Source: Dillenia suffruticosa (Eukaryota; Streptophyta; Magnoliopsida; Dilleniales; Dilleniaceae). Taken from it: a stretch of DNA of 64,000 nucleotides. This document shows positions 34,901 to 47,700 of the stretch, in pieces (the first letter of the stretch is position 1; each line of letters starts with the position of its first letter). A model generated the notes under the pieces. The model was not told where the DNA came from. It did not search any database and saw nothing but the letters and a program-made list of their open reading frames with translations. The stretch is from NCBI GenBank assembly GCA_033439265.1, contig JAVTVX010000034.1, positions 16,568,501-16,632,500 of the forward strand. The letters run 5' to 3'. Made by a program: the position numbers and the translations under genes.

Positions 34901-37900
34901 TACTATACAAATATTTGGTATCGAAACCCATGTTCTCAAAGACACCTGGTCAAATTATTCATATGTAAGCGACCGCCATTCTAATAGGCCTCCCTCACCA
35001 CTTGATGAAGAGATTATGGTTATCATTCCTCTCGGTAAGCATATCATTCGAGATACAGTTTATAGAAACTGTGAGGTCATTATTGAGGAGGCGGTATTAG
35101 AGATAGATCTGATTCCGTTCTATATCACGGATTTTGATGCTATCCTAAGGATGAATTGACTGAGTTCACACTAGGTTTCCATGGATTATTTTACGAAGGA
35201 GGTTGAATTTCGGAGGTCCAGGTAGCCACCGTTGGTGTTCAGGCGGTTATGGAGGCCAGACACATGGTACGCCGTGGGTGCACGGCTTATCTGGATTATG
35301 TCGTTGACACCACCACTGAGGGACCAAGACTTGAGGATGTCCCCGTGGTGCAGGAGTTTCTAGATATGTTCCCCGAGAAGTTTCTCGGATTACCACCAAT
35401 TCGAAAGTTCGATTTTGAGATTAATCTAGTACCAGAAACTGCTTTTATATCTATTCTGCCATACAAAATGTTCCCTGCTGAACTAAGAGAGCTCAAGGTT
35501 CAGTTGCAGGAACTTCTGGACAATGGGTTTATTCGCCCGAGCACTTCAGCTTGGGGCGCTCCAGTGCTGTCTGTAAAGAAAAAAAATGGTACACTTCGGC
35601 TTTGTATGGATTACAGATAGTTGATCAAAACTACCATAAAAAATAGATATCCCCTGCCACGTATTGATGAATTTTTTTATCAGCTACAGGGAGTCAGGGC
35701 TTTCTCTAAGATTGATCTCCGTTCGGATTATCATCAGTTGAGGATTTGGGCCGAGGATATACCCAAGACAGTTTTTCACACCCAATACAGCCACTATGAG
35801 TTTTTTGTCATGCCATTTGGGCTAACTAATGCCTCAACTGCTTTTATAGATCTGATGAACTAAGTCTTCCACGAATTTTTGGATCGGTTCGTCATCGTAT
35901 TTATCGATGACATCTTGGTGTATTCACAGAGTGATGAAGATCATGCTCAACACCTTCGGATGGTATTGTAGATATTTCGTGAGAAGCAGCTATATGCCAA
36001 ATTTTTTAAATTTGAGTTTTGGCTGAAACAGATAGGATTTTTGGGGCACATTGTCTCCGTAGAGGGCATTTATGTTGATTCATGGAAGGTTGAGGTTGTA
36101 TTGAAGTGAGAGCAGCCACAAACAGTTACCGAGATCCTTAGTTTTCTCAGTTTAGCATGGTATTATCACATATTTGTAGAGGGATTTTTCCGGATAGCTA
36201 CTCCGTTGTCTAAATTGACCCGGAAGGGGGTCAATTTTGTTTGGGATGACTGTTGTGAGGCAAGCTTTTAGGGGCTCAAACAACGGTTGACTTCTGCTCC
36301 TATTTTAGCCCTTCTACTAGCAGTCGGGAAAACACAGTGTACAGTGATGCTAGCCGACAGAGATTAGGTTATGTTCTGATACAGGATAGTCGAGTTATTG
36401 TATATGCCTCGTAGCAATTGAGAAAACACAAGATTAACTACCCGACACATGATTTGGAGTTGGCAGCTATAGTCTTCGCATTGAAAATATAGCGACATTA
36501 TCTTTATGGGGTGATCTGTAGACTATTTACCCAAAGCGGTTGAATTTAAGACATAGGAGATGGTTAGAACTCCTCAAGGATTACAACCTCATTATTGACT
36601 ATCATCCGGACAAAGCGAATGTTGTGGTAGATGCCTTGAGCCGAAAGTCAACATCATTCTCACAGTCGATAGAGGATGCATACCTTTCTTGTTTAGTAAG
36701 ACTCTGAGTCTTAGGAGTCAGTTTGGCTAGTGATGATCAGGGAGACTTACTAGCTAGATTTGAGGTCAGGCCGACTTTGTTCGATCATATCAGAGAGCTC
36801 CAGAGTACAGATAAGGAGCTTCAGGGTATTACGGATAGAGTCCACAAAGCTGATGGTAAAGACTTTAGGGTCCGAGAGGACGGATTGTTAGTGTTCAGGG
36901 AGCGGGATTGTATTTCCGCTGATACAGATCTCCACAGGGCCGTACTTGAGGAGGCACACTCCTCCGCTTATGCATTGCATCTCGGTGGTACCAAGATGTA
37001 TCGGACCATTCGGGAGAGTTATTGGTGGCCCAGCATGAAACGGGAGATTGCGAACTTTGTGGCTAGGTGTCTAGTTTGCCAGCAGGGCTACTGCGAACTT
37101 CACATGGTATGATGTCATTTGGGTGATTGTGGATCGACTCACCAAGTCCACACATTTTCTTCCTATTCGCAGCAACTATCCTTTGGAGACCTTGGCACGT
37201 CTTTACATTGATACGATAGTCAGGCTGCATGGTGTTCCTGTGTCGATAGTATCAGATAGGGACCTGAGGTTCACTTCCAGGTTTCGGCCCAAGTTATAGG
37301 AGGCAATGGGCACGAGAATGAGTTTTAGCACAGCCTATCGTCCACAGACAGATGGTAAGTCAAAGAGGACCATTTAGACTCTTGAGAACATGCTGAGAGC
37401 ATGTGTGATGGATTTCCGGGGTAGTTGGGATCGACATCTTCCATTGGTCAAATTTACTTATAATAATAGCTATCAGGCCAGTATTGAGATGCCACCATAT
37501 GAGGCACCATATGGCAGGAAGTGCCACACCCCATTATGTTGGGATGAGGTCGGAGAGCGACGTCTCAACAATGTTGAGTTGATTGAGGAAACGAAAGATA
37601 AGGTTAGGGTCATCCGTGAGCAGATGAGAGCTACCCAGGACAGACAGAAGACATATACTGATCGTAGGCAGCAAACCCCCTTGAGTTTGCCAAGGGAGAT
37701 ATGGTTTTCTTGAGGATATCTCCTTTGAAGGGAGTTATACGATTCAGGCAGTGGGGCAAGTTGATCCCCAAATATATTGGACCCTTCCGTGTCCTTGAGA
37801 GAGTCAGGAGTATAGCATACAGATTGCAGCTACCAGATGAACTATCTCGTATTCATGACGTCTTTCATGTCTCAGTACTCCGGAAATACCTAGCTGATCG

Positions 37901-38120
37901 TTCGCATGTACTTGAGCCTCCGCCTATTAAGTTGCGATAAGACCTCAGCCTTCCAGTTCAGCCCGTGGCTATTCTAGATCAATAAGTCAGAAAGCTGCAG
38001 AGCAAGAAAGTTTCATTGGTCAGAATCTTGTGGACGAGTGACTAGGTCGAGGAGGAGACCAGAAGCCCGAGGAGGCTATGAGGAGACAGTTCCCCCACAT
38101 GTTTATTGTATAGCTTTCTT
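34901..38120 (+). pseudogene. Element 2 pol: protease, RT, RNase H, integrase, chromodomain; multiply inactivated
   Basis: Protease (34905-35160) has LKDTWSNYSYV where the family has LIDSGAxxSF. RT (about 35330-36270) keeps [33 protein letters not shown] and the catalytic box FIDD at 35900-35911, but has several stops. RNase H (about 36340-36510) is partial (YPTHDLELAAIVFALK). Integrase (36723-37713) has the zinc-binding AHSSAYALH and CLVC, then a deletion near 37085 that removes the first catalytic Asp region. VSDRD keeps the second Asp. The Glu of QTDGxSER is Lys at 37363-37365. The chromodomain tail (37740-38110) has GPFRVLERV, AYRLQLP, IHDVFHVSVLRKYL, then a broken VAILDQ segment. The chromodomain assigns it to chromoviruses. 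Confidence 0.85.
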
Positions 38121-38141
38121 TTAGTTTTGAGGACGAAACCT

Positions 38142-38161
38142 GTTTTTAGATGGTTAGAAAA
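38142..38161 (+). promoter_or_regulatory. Putative polypurine/second-strand primer region of element 2
   Basis: TTTAGATGGTTAGAAAA directly precedes the 3' LTR. A similar TTTAGGGGGTTAGAAAA precedes the LTR of element 1. Confidence 0.5.
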
Positions 38162-41100
38162 TGTAACAGGTGTAATGTATATTGTACTTTTCATTATCCT
38201 ATATATGATATATTTTCATTTTCATATAGAGAAAAGTTTCTCAGAAATTTTTTTTTTCGATTTATAATACTCTTGAAAATTTTTAACGAAATTGTCGGGA
38301 GCTAAAAAATTTTCCCCTCCGTGCCATTTTAAAATCTACGTGTGCAATCTCGACCCCGATGAAATTCACATGCTAAATTAACTTAAAAAGTTAAGGAAAC
38401 TCTAATTCGAGTAACTCTCTATCGTTTGCGAAGAAATGCCCAATGCTTAATTGCCAGAGATGAAAATTTGTCCTTACCAAGCCAAATTTGATTCTATCCG
38501 TGCAAAACTGCTAAAATTTTGTCCTGAAAGTCTAAATTAGGCTAAATTAACGTTTTATCAAGTTAAAACGCAATTTCAGGAAATTTGCCAAAATTCACCC
38601 GAAATGAAGGGAAATTGACCCTACCGTGCCACAATGAAATCCACACGTGCAAATTGGATGCCGTCAGACTTACACGTGTAAAATTCACCCTAAAAGTCAA
38701 AGGTTAAGGAATTTTGGCAAAACGCAAGGCGACAAACAAAATCGTCCTAAAAATCCTAATTCGTTTAAGGGCGATTTGAAAGACCAAATGACTTTATCTA
38801 CATATGAGACCAACTCTATTGGATTCAGTACGAAAAACTAAACCAAATGGGTAAATTTGAATTTCTCATATTTCGGGTCAAATATTGACCCTGCGGCGCG
38901 TTACGCGAAAATCGAGGTAAAAATTTTCATGCAAATTTAAAAAGGGTCCTCATATGCAATTTAGAAAAAGGTGAGAGACAAGTTACTATTCAAGCATAGT
39001 GGTATTTGACTTATTGCAATTAAATCAATGGTGGAAGTTGAATGGAGAAAAGGAAAAAAATCTTGAGCCATTGGATTAAGTGGTTGGGAGACAAGACATG
39101 AGTAAAGCAATTAATGAAGCATGACTTGTGGGATTTGAGAAAGAGAGTGTAGTGAGAGAACAAGAACCAAACAATTCTTCTTCATCCTCAAAACCATGAG
39201 GCACCCAAGGAAGAACCAAGAAACCCATTTTCTTCTTCTTCTATCTCCATAACCGAGAGCTTGTCTTAAAGGGAGATTTGATTTCTCCAAACAACAAACC
39301 ATTGTTTTTACATAAATTCATTCCTTACATACCCTAGTTTAACATATCAAAAAATTGGGAGGAAAGGAGAAACCTAACCAAGTGGATATAGAGAGGGACT
39401 AAGAGCTTCAAGGAGGTAAGAAATTCTACACTTGCTGAATTCTTTTTGAGGGCTTTGTATGAATGCTTGAATGTGATGTTTTGAACATGATTCTATAACC
39501 TAGAGCCTAAGTGGAACCCATTAGAACATGAGGAATGAGTGCAGAAAAAATCTGAACCTTGTTTGGCCAAGAAATTAAATGAAAACTTTGAAAATTTCTG
39601 CAAATAGGACATTCTGACCATGTTGTGATATTTTGATCATAACATTTTCTGCACAAAGGTAACTGAGCTAGGTTAATTTCAGGTGAAACTAGACTCACAG
39701 AGCTTTAAAATGAGATATGATTAGTTGCATATGATTTTTTAAAGTTAAGTGTCTGCACAAAAATTTATGTTTTGTCCTGCTTTAGCTTTATTTCTGTCTG
39801 TGACTTAGCCTCTATTTTAAGGTGTCTTATGGTTTGAATTAGCAAATGCTCCAGTCATGTAATTTGTAGACTAGGTCTTATCTTTCCAACGAGATAAGAA
39901 TCAGCTTAATTCGATTCTTGCGTAAAAGTTATGGCAATCTTCCTAAAAACTAGACAGAAGGTTGTCCTGTTTTGAACCCTAAGAACAGTGTATAAAAACA
40001 ACCCCTCTTCCAATCCTAGTTTGGACTAGCTCAAAGAATAAAAGTTGTAGATATCCCTCTTAGCTACAACATGTTAAATTTCAGCCAATTCGCACGAGGG
40101 AATCAAATGTTATTCCCATTTTACTAAAGAGGTGTCGACAGAAATTCTGTTTTCCAACTGAAACCTGTCTGTTTTGATCATGATCCATTTCAACCCTCCT
40201 TCTAGGCACAATTGAGAGAAACTCAAAACATGAAAGTGGTAGACCTCTGTCTTGGGTATATCATGTTAAAATTCCATTAAGTTTGGAGAGGTATAGGGAA
40301 AGTTATGGCTTTTGCATTAAAATGGGACAGAATCTAAATTTAGAATGCAACTGAAACAAAATGAGAATTTCTGGGAATTTTGTGATGTGATTTTGAGAAA
40401 GTGTATAACATAAAAGTTGTAGGTCATGAAGTTACCTACAACATAGCAAACGTTCGCCTGATTTGGACTTATTATATATAAAAGGTTATGCAAATTTTTG
40501 TAGGACTGTGCAAAGTGGTACTAAAGTAGAGAACTATGAGTGAACTTGTTAGGTGACTTTTGTCCAACCCGTTAAAGAGAGCTCATTACATTACAATCGT
40601 GGTTCATTTGGGAGTGTTATACCCTCCCTATTATAGTGAGTGGGACTCTAATCTCATGCATGAAAAGTGAAACTTGATTTTTGTCGTATTTTCAACAAAA
40701 CATGCTTTTGATATGTATGATTCGTCGTGTGCCACTAGATTTCAAATTTGTTTTGTGACTATTGGAGTGTCGTGAACTCATATTTTCTATGAATATGCAT
40801 CCATAAATTTGATTCAACTGAAATGGTGTCATATTTTATGATTTTTACATGTTAAATTTCATATGACCCAATATGGCACATTTATTGAGCACTATGGTTT
40901 CTATATCACTGATTTGGAGCCGTGTGGCCTTGGGATGACTGTTATGATATGATTTCGTCCCCAGAGGACGACCGCAGCTACAGGGGACGTTTGTTATGGT
41001 GCCGTGTATGCGTTTGGGTACATTTCGCACGGAGGTACCCGCAAATGTTCGGTATATTGGTATAGGCGCGGCTGGTTGAACCCGCAAGGGGGGACATGTG

Positions 41101-42137
41101 TGACGCCATTGTCAGCACCGGACGGGATTCTATACATGATCCGATGTATGTATGAGCTAGTCTCAATGAAGCTCATGGTCAACGTCGGGGTAGAAAGCGA
41201 CTTTTGAATATTTGTGCATAATAAAACCCCCGATACGCCTGTCATTGGTTATAATTGACCTTTGCCAGGATCATATTCTGTTTGCTCTAAAAATACTTGA
41301 TTTTGAATGGATGCATATATGTATGATACCGTGTGATGGACTAGATGATTTCATTTTACTAAACATATCATGTTTTGCTACGAAATGTGAATTATTATTT
41401 ATGAATAATCATGTTTGATACGCAAATGGTTCACACACACACTATTTATGTTTGATATTGATCCCCTCACTCACTTAGTATCTCCCTTAATACTCACCTA
41501 TCTCCTTTCCTTTCTCAGACAGGGTTATTGTGATAGAGCGATGAGTCGGGCTCTAGACGTCTTTTATCATGTATTTGTGGATTTACGTATTCACTACGGT
41601 GAGATCTAAATTTCATTTGAATATGAGATCCGTGTTGTATATCGACCTTACGAGGTCTTGATATTGAGGTCCGTAGATAGACATGTACATTTTATGGGAT
41701 GACTGTATAAATTATTGACATTTATTTATGAAACTCTCATATTGGCTCATTACACCTGCATTGAGGCACTTGAAGGCATTTAACCTCTTAACTTGGGAAT
41801 TTGTTATCCACATGCATAAAATTTTAGGACCGTACGGTATGACGGCTGTTCATGTTCTAGTTAGGCATGACAGAAGAGGTTTGTGGCTAGGACTGTTAGT
41901 GCTCATGATAGTCTGGTGTTGTCCTGGTTTGTATGTTGTGGATTGATTGGTATTATATAAATGTGGTTAATTTGTTGTGAGGTCAGGTTGGCCCATTCAT
42001 TTAGGTGGTAGGATGATCATCATATACATGTTGGTTTGTACATGGGAGACCTCCAAAATATGAGGACGTTCTGCCCGATTTTCTATAGAATGTAGCTGGC
42101 ATCCAGGGCAACGGATGATTGTTCACGACCCCTGATA
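38162..42137 (+). repeat. 3' LTR of element 2
   Basis: Begins TGTAACAGGTG, lacking about 8 nt of the other LTR's first bases, and ends CGACCCCTGATA. At 3976 bp it is the complete version, including the block missing from the 5' LTR. Short open frames (for example 41004-41207) carry no recognisable motif. Confidence 0.88.
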
Positions 42138-42162
42138 CCTATGCTTGAATCCTATAGCCACA
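42138..42162 (+). pseudogene. tRNA-His-like copy, 3' part, split by gypsy element 2
   Basis: Begins with the duplicated target CCTAT and continues GCTTGAATCCTATAGCCACA, the T arm and 3' acceptor that complete the fragment at 29655-29705. Confidence 0.85.
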
Positions 42163-42531
42163 ATAAAAGTGATATGAAATTTTAAATTGTAAGAATAAGA
42201 AAGCAATTCTTAATAATGTCAAAAAACATAGACACATTTTAAATTTGGATTGAAGTATTTTTTTTAGATAAAATAAGGGCTTAGGTTACTCTTTTTTAAT
42301 TTAGCCTGATCAAAATAACAACTAGGAAAGCTTTTATTTCGCAAAACTGTGGTTTTGTTCTAGCCCCTCATTTTTTCGCCATCTTCCTGCTACCAATGTC
42401 TTACTTGAATTTTTTCCTTAAATAACTTTTAAGTTTAGCTTAAACCAAGTCTAGGCGAAGCCAGCCAATACTTATGCTTTAGTTTATCTAATATTAACTT
42501 GTACCTTTTTCGATTCATATTGTTATGGCTA

Positions 42532-42615
42532 GTCAGGATGGCCAAGTGGTCTAAGGCGCTAGACTCAAGTTTTGGTCTTCAAAAGAGGGTGTGAGTTCAA
42601 ATCCCACTTCTGACA
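42532..42615 (+). tRNA. tRNA-Leu (CAA), best-preserved copy
   Basis: 84 nt with a perfect acceptor stem (GTCAGGA with TTCTGAC), a paired anticodon stem (wobbles only), anticodon CAA at 42566-42568, and an extra arm typical of Leu. One T-stem mismatch (GTGAG with CCCAC). A and B boxes are intact. The first TTTT downstream is about 48 nt away (42663-42666), after the conserved trailer hairpin, so termination looks weak. Confidence 0.75.
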
Positions 42616-42765
42616 ATTTCCTTTGCCATCCCACTTAATGGGAAAAGGCTTGGTTGTTATTGTTTTGATTCATAGCATTTATTGTGGTCAAGTAGTCAAT
42701 TTGCTTTTTCACCTACTAGACTATGAATAATTGCTTTTTTACTCAATGGCAAAAAGACTTGGTTG

Positions 42766-44004
42766 TTATTTTTAACCTTTCACATGAACGAATCTTTCAA
42801 AACCCCCTAAGTTTATTAGCTCATGAATAATTGTTGATAATTACATATTTTCCCTAAATTAGATTTACTTAATGGTCATTCAATGAAATTGTAATTTGAC
42901 TAATCAAAACCCAATAATCATGCAATTTTGATTAAGTCAGACAGCATTAAGTTCTATGGAAAATCTGTATTCTAGGGTTTCCCCTAAAATCCCACATATG
43001 ATATTAATCTTTTTCATTTAATCTCAAAATCTCATATGGATTTTATTGTTTGGACTAATATCTTGCAATTATTAGTCATGCATGAATTCAATCTCAAATC
43101 ATACAAAATGTAGGCTTTTCAGTTTTGAAGTATTAAATTCAATAATAAAATCTCATCAAACAATAATCATACCAAAAAATTTTAATGGAAAGAAATAAAT
43201 TCAAACCATGCTATTGGTCAAAGAATAGAATTTATCGAGTCCTAGGAACAAGAAAATAATCTAGACATTGAAAAGAAAAAGGAAATGAAAATAAATGCTA
43301 TTACAACCCTTCTTGCATGCGAATGGCTATGGAAATCGTCCTCTAATGGTGGTGGCTAGGTTTGTAAAGTGCTGAAGGGAGTAATGAAATGAAGGAAATC
43401 ATGAATCCTTGGTTCTATCCACCCTAGTGCTGTATTTATAGGGCTAAAACTCTAAAAGAATTTGAAAACTTGAACGTTTTGGAAACTTGGTGTTTGACAT
43501 TGATTTGAAAACTTACTGTTGTTGTGTGGTAAGGATCCTTGGCTTTCCTAAAACTTGAAAACATCATCTTCCTTGAATTTGGAGACTCCTGAAATTTTTA
43601 GCAACTAAAGTCTGAAAATACTCACTAACAAGCGTTCATTAGTTTCCTTTTTCAGCATGGATTCCTTTAGCAGTGTTATAGCAATTTTGGTCCAAATTTT
43701 AGATATGCTCATGCCTGAATCAGCCTCTTGACTCTTCAAAAGATTTGTGGCTATTAAGTCTTCTTTCCAATGTGGCAATAATCACCACAATTCGACCTCA
43801 AAGTAGAAATTTATGCCCAAAATACAACAGTTGTCAATGCAGCCCGAATTTCTTTAATTGAGCCCAATGCTTCCTCAATAAAAAACCCATGAATTAACTC
43901 CATGTAAAATCATAAAATAAGATTTACAACACCCATAAAATTAATAAATAAAGTTTAAAATAAAATAAAATAATATAATTCAAATACATAAAAATTATTA
44001 CAAT
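42766..44004. mobile_element. Unclassified 1.2-kb insertion in the unit tail
   Basis: Sequence foreign to the unit replaces part of the tail, between TTGGTTGTTATT and AATCACCTTACACTT. Just before it, a short piece of the trailer is duplicated (42733-42765). Its first 90 bp resemble 63920-64000, so a family member also lies at the right edge of the window. No coding similarity or clear termini. Confidence 0.5.
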
Positions 44005-44341
44005 CAGAATCACCTTACACTTATTACTTATCACAATGTACATAATTTGGGCCCCCATTGTGATCAACCGACTTAGACTTAAGACCAGGGTGACACCGAG
44101 TAAACCTAGGTCAAACTTGTAAACTATAAGCCAACTTAGCAAAAGGTGTGCAAATTGTGTAGCCACAAAAAAGCTTCCTATAAATCTGTGATTTCCCTAA
44201 TATAGGAAACAAAAAATAGATAACAAAAGCTTATCAAGTACAATAATTAGAAATTTCTTTTCAAATTATAATATCCCGAATTATAATTTCAATACTCTAT
44301 GATTACTTTCTTTTCTATATATTCCATAGTCACATTAATAA

Positions 44342-44610
44342 ATTCCTCTTCAATTATAAGATTTTTAATATAGATTATCAAGAAAGCAAAAGTTAATTAT
44401 CATGGATATGAAAGTTATCCTAAATTATAGTTTCAATACTATATGATAACTTTATTTTCTTTGTATTCCATTAGTCACCTTAATAAATTCCTCTTCGATT
44501 TTAGGATTTTTAATGTTGATTACCATGATTGCAAAAGTTAATTACCATGGATATGAAAGTTAATGATAGTTTGGATTTGAATTTTACAAAATTAAACATG
44601 CCAATAGGGT
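44342..44610 (+). repeat. Local ~140-bp tandem duplication within a unit
   Basis: The start of the first spacer (AAATTCCTCTTCAATTATAA...) occurs twice, at about 44340 and 44480, each preceded by TAGTCAC and followed by similar sequence. Confidence 0.65.
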
Positions 44611-44746
44611 TGGAGTGGACAAAATTGGACAAAAAGTTAATGAGTTAAAATACTTGAACTAGGTTCATAACAATGAAGGTTTCTCTGGTTTCGATCATAG
44701 TTCCTCACAGTTCCTACCCATTCTTGTCTTGTTTAAATAGCAAAAT

Positions 44747-47700
44747 GGTTATACCCCGAACAGGAGCTATAAACAGCCGTCCGTTATCCCGATTGTTGAC
44801 TTTCTATAACCAAACGAGCAAAACCTCCCCATAAGTCGGAAGTCTATCAAATACCATATATCGACCTATCACATATCTATATACATAGACCAGCCTAGCC
44901 AAAATCAACAATCTCCTCAGATCATCCAATCCCTGTCAACCATGCAGGATAACGTATGACTAACAACAGTCCTACACCAGACCTCTACTGCCATGCCCCA
45001 TCAAAGGCATGAACAGTCGCCAGTTATCCTTTTTGTGATTTAGAGGTGGCACTGAGCGAATTTAGAGGACACTTTTAGAACATGACACGTTTCCCAAAGT
45101 AAATGTACACAATAGTACAGGTCATGCCTCAATACAATAGAATAGAGTTGAGAATTTCAATAAGATACACATAATTTTACATACAGCCATCCCTTTTTAT
45201 ACATAATGGTCTATCTACAATCCCAATACACAAATATACAATTTCATTGGCAAATCCTTCCCAATATCATATCGAGTACCTATTCAACTGTCTCGATCTC
45301 CAACAAAATCCTCGTGCGCTGATAAGTCTCAACGCATCCCACTATAGCTATCTCTGTACACAACAGGAAATGAGGGGTGAGTATCAAGGAAGATACCCAG
45401 TGAGTGAGAGGGTATATATCATGTATTTAATGTGTCGGTGAAAAATGGAGTATCAAAGTTCTCAATAATTCCACATATTGTAAGAAATCGTGTATAATGC
45501 TTAATTTATCATAAATCATTCTTTTCACATACATTTCAAATATCTATGCATCAATGTCATCAAATCATGCTAGAATAGAGCGTGCCAAGATCAGTCATGG
45601 CAAGGGTCGACCGCGACCAATGACAGGTGCATGGGGGTTTTGTATGCAATAGGTTAGAAAATGTCTCTACCCCGACATTGGCGACAGATCTCATCAGGTG
45701 TTAGACTACGGCGCACCATAGCCCTCCTCCTTTGGGTTCAACCTGACTAGTACCGTATCGAATCACAATACATTTACCATTTTCCGATATCATGTGGGAT
45801 ACCTTCTGCAGAAGCGTATCAGGTATAAATATGGATTACCCTACACATGCATCCTTCTTAGCTACGGAATGGGATTTACCCATCACAAAATTATCATCAT
45901 CACATGCTAGGGCCCTCAACCCATGTAAAATATCATCATCAAATCAATCACGTGCCATGTCACATTTCTCAAGCAATGTCAATCATTTCCACAAAGATGA
46001 TTTCATAAAACATGTATAACTCAAATACAATGGCACGGTTTCATATTTTAAAACTCGTTTAAATGCTTATATAACACGTATAAATATGTTTGTGGATACT
46101 CCATGAATTCACAAAAACATTTCATAATTCATTGAAATTTCACATCACATATTCATTAAATCACGCTTGCGTAAGAAAACATTTTAAAACATGATATTGT
46201 GCATCAGACACATAATATAATAAACTCACTCATAGTATATGGGAGGGTCAGCCACTCCCTATCAAGTACCATAAGTGTCGAAAGTGTTTCCCCTCATTTG
46301 GTCACCACCCATGTGCCTACAATGGCAACACAATGCATATATGAGGATTTGTGTTATGATTTGAACTTACTAGGTTAAGTTGTATTCTAGCAATTTTTTC
46401 CTCGAAGATTAAGGTTAGGGTATCCTAGGGCATGCTATATTCCTTTTTCCATCATCCTTATCATATATTCTTTACAATTCATTCGATTAATACACATTTC
46501 ATCACCCCAACACAACACATATGCTTATAGTTCATTATTCATGGTTTCTGCACATAAGCACCTTTGAACAGTCATGGGAAAATGGTCATAACTTCTACTA
46601 CATGACTCCGAATCACATGCTTCCTATTTCATTTTAAAGCTAAGAGACAGCACTACCACTTTCATTTTGAACGTTTCTTCCGATTCTAATCGTAGAATTT
46701 TAGGAAAACCAATTTTTGTCTCAGTTTTGTTCCAAACGTCCACTCTGTCATGTCTTAATAAAAATGCAATAACCCCTTGCACACAACTTCAATTCAAATG
46801 AATTTTGGATAGGTTATAGATGAGACATATACCTATATTTCATGTTGAACGGTTTTCTTAATTCAGTCCAGAGAAGGGTCGAAATAGGTCACAAAGAGGC
46901 GGTTGATCTGGGACAGAAAACAGAGTGAAAATTTGCATAGTTTTGGGAGATTTTCTATAACGTTTGATTCCCTTGTGCAAATTTGCTGAAATGTTCACAG
47001 CCAGTGGCTGAGAGGGAGATCTACAATGTTTCTTCTATGCATTTTTGCAAACAAGGGCTGGAAGGGAGTCATACAATGCTACTATTTTTTGGTGTTGGAG
47101 AATGGGTTGACCCTCTGTCAAGTTTCAGAAGAGTGGCCGTAACGTTCGACACAGGGGTCGGATTGAGGCAATTCATATCTCGTTGGAAAGATAAGACCTA
47201 GATCTACAAATTATATACTGAAGCATTTGTTAATTCAGACCATAAGATACCTCAAAATAGAGGTTAAGTCACCGACAAAAACAGAGTTAAAGCAGAACAG
47301 AACAAATATTTCTGTGCAGAACACTTAAATTTGAAAAATCACTAAAAATCAAATTCTCTTCAGAATTAAACAAATCACATCTCATTTTAAAGCTTTGTGA
47401 GTCTAGTTTCACCTGAAATTAGCCTAGCTTAGTTTTCCTTTGTACAGAAAATGTTATGACTAAAATATCACAGCATGGTCAGAATTTCTTACCTCTTTGA
47501 AGCTTTTAGTCTCTCTCTAGATCCACTTGGTTAGGCTTCTCCTTTCCTCCCAATTTTTGGATATGTTATACTAGGTTTGTGAGGAATGAATTTATGTAAA
47601 AATATTTGGGCATTGTTGTAGGAAAAATCTGGGTTTCCTACCTTGAACTCACGGTTTTGGAGAGGAGAATGGAGAGCATTTTCTTGGCTTCTTTGGATTT

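Larger units (their letters stand above)
29706..42137 (+). mobile_element. Ty3/gypsy Tekay/Del-type chromovirus element 2, full-length structure but decayed
   Basis: Direct LTRs at 29706-32992 and 38162-42137, primer site at about 33000, gag, pol with chromodomain, and a purine-rich tract before the 3' LTR. The target duplication is CCTAT (29701-29705 and 42138-42142), inside a tRNA-His copy. The final bases of the 3' LTR are altered (TGATA, with about 10 bp lost from the terminal palindrome). The element is related to element 1 but has clearly different LTRs. It is dead: many stops, altered protease active site, integrase lesions. Confidence 0.92.
7530..42765 (+). repeat. Higher-order block alpha of the tRNA array
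   Basis: Without transposons this is about 7.7 kb of unit sequence. Its unit order matches block beta (49930-63660). The tail at 7530-7857 matches 49930-50229. tRNA pairs 18840/19237, 20240/20679, 22853/23287 and 29655/42532 match 51054/51458, 52362/52806, 59491/59936 and 62793/63237. The truncated His at 22180 matches 54877. Matches were judged by unit-specific variants, such as the missing first spacer in the 20.0-kb and 52.1-kb units and the AGACCTATGCTTGAATCC His variant. Alpha lacks the two units found at 54.9-58.7 kb in beta. Confidence 0.75.
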
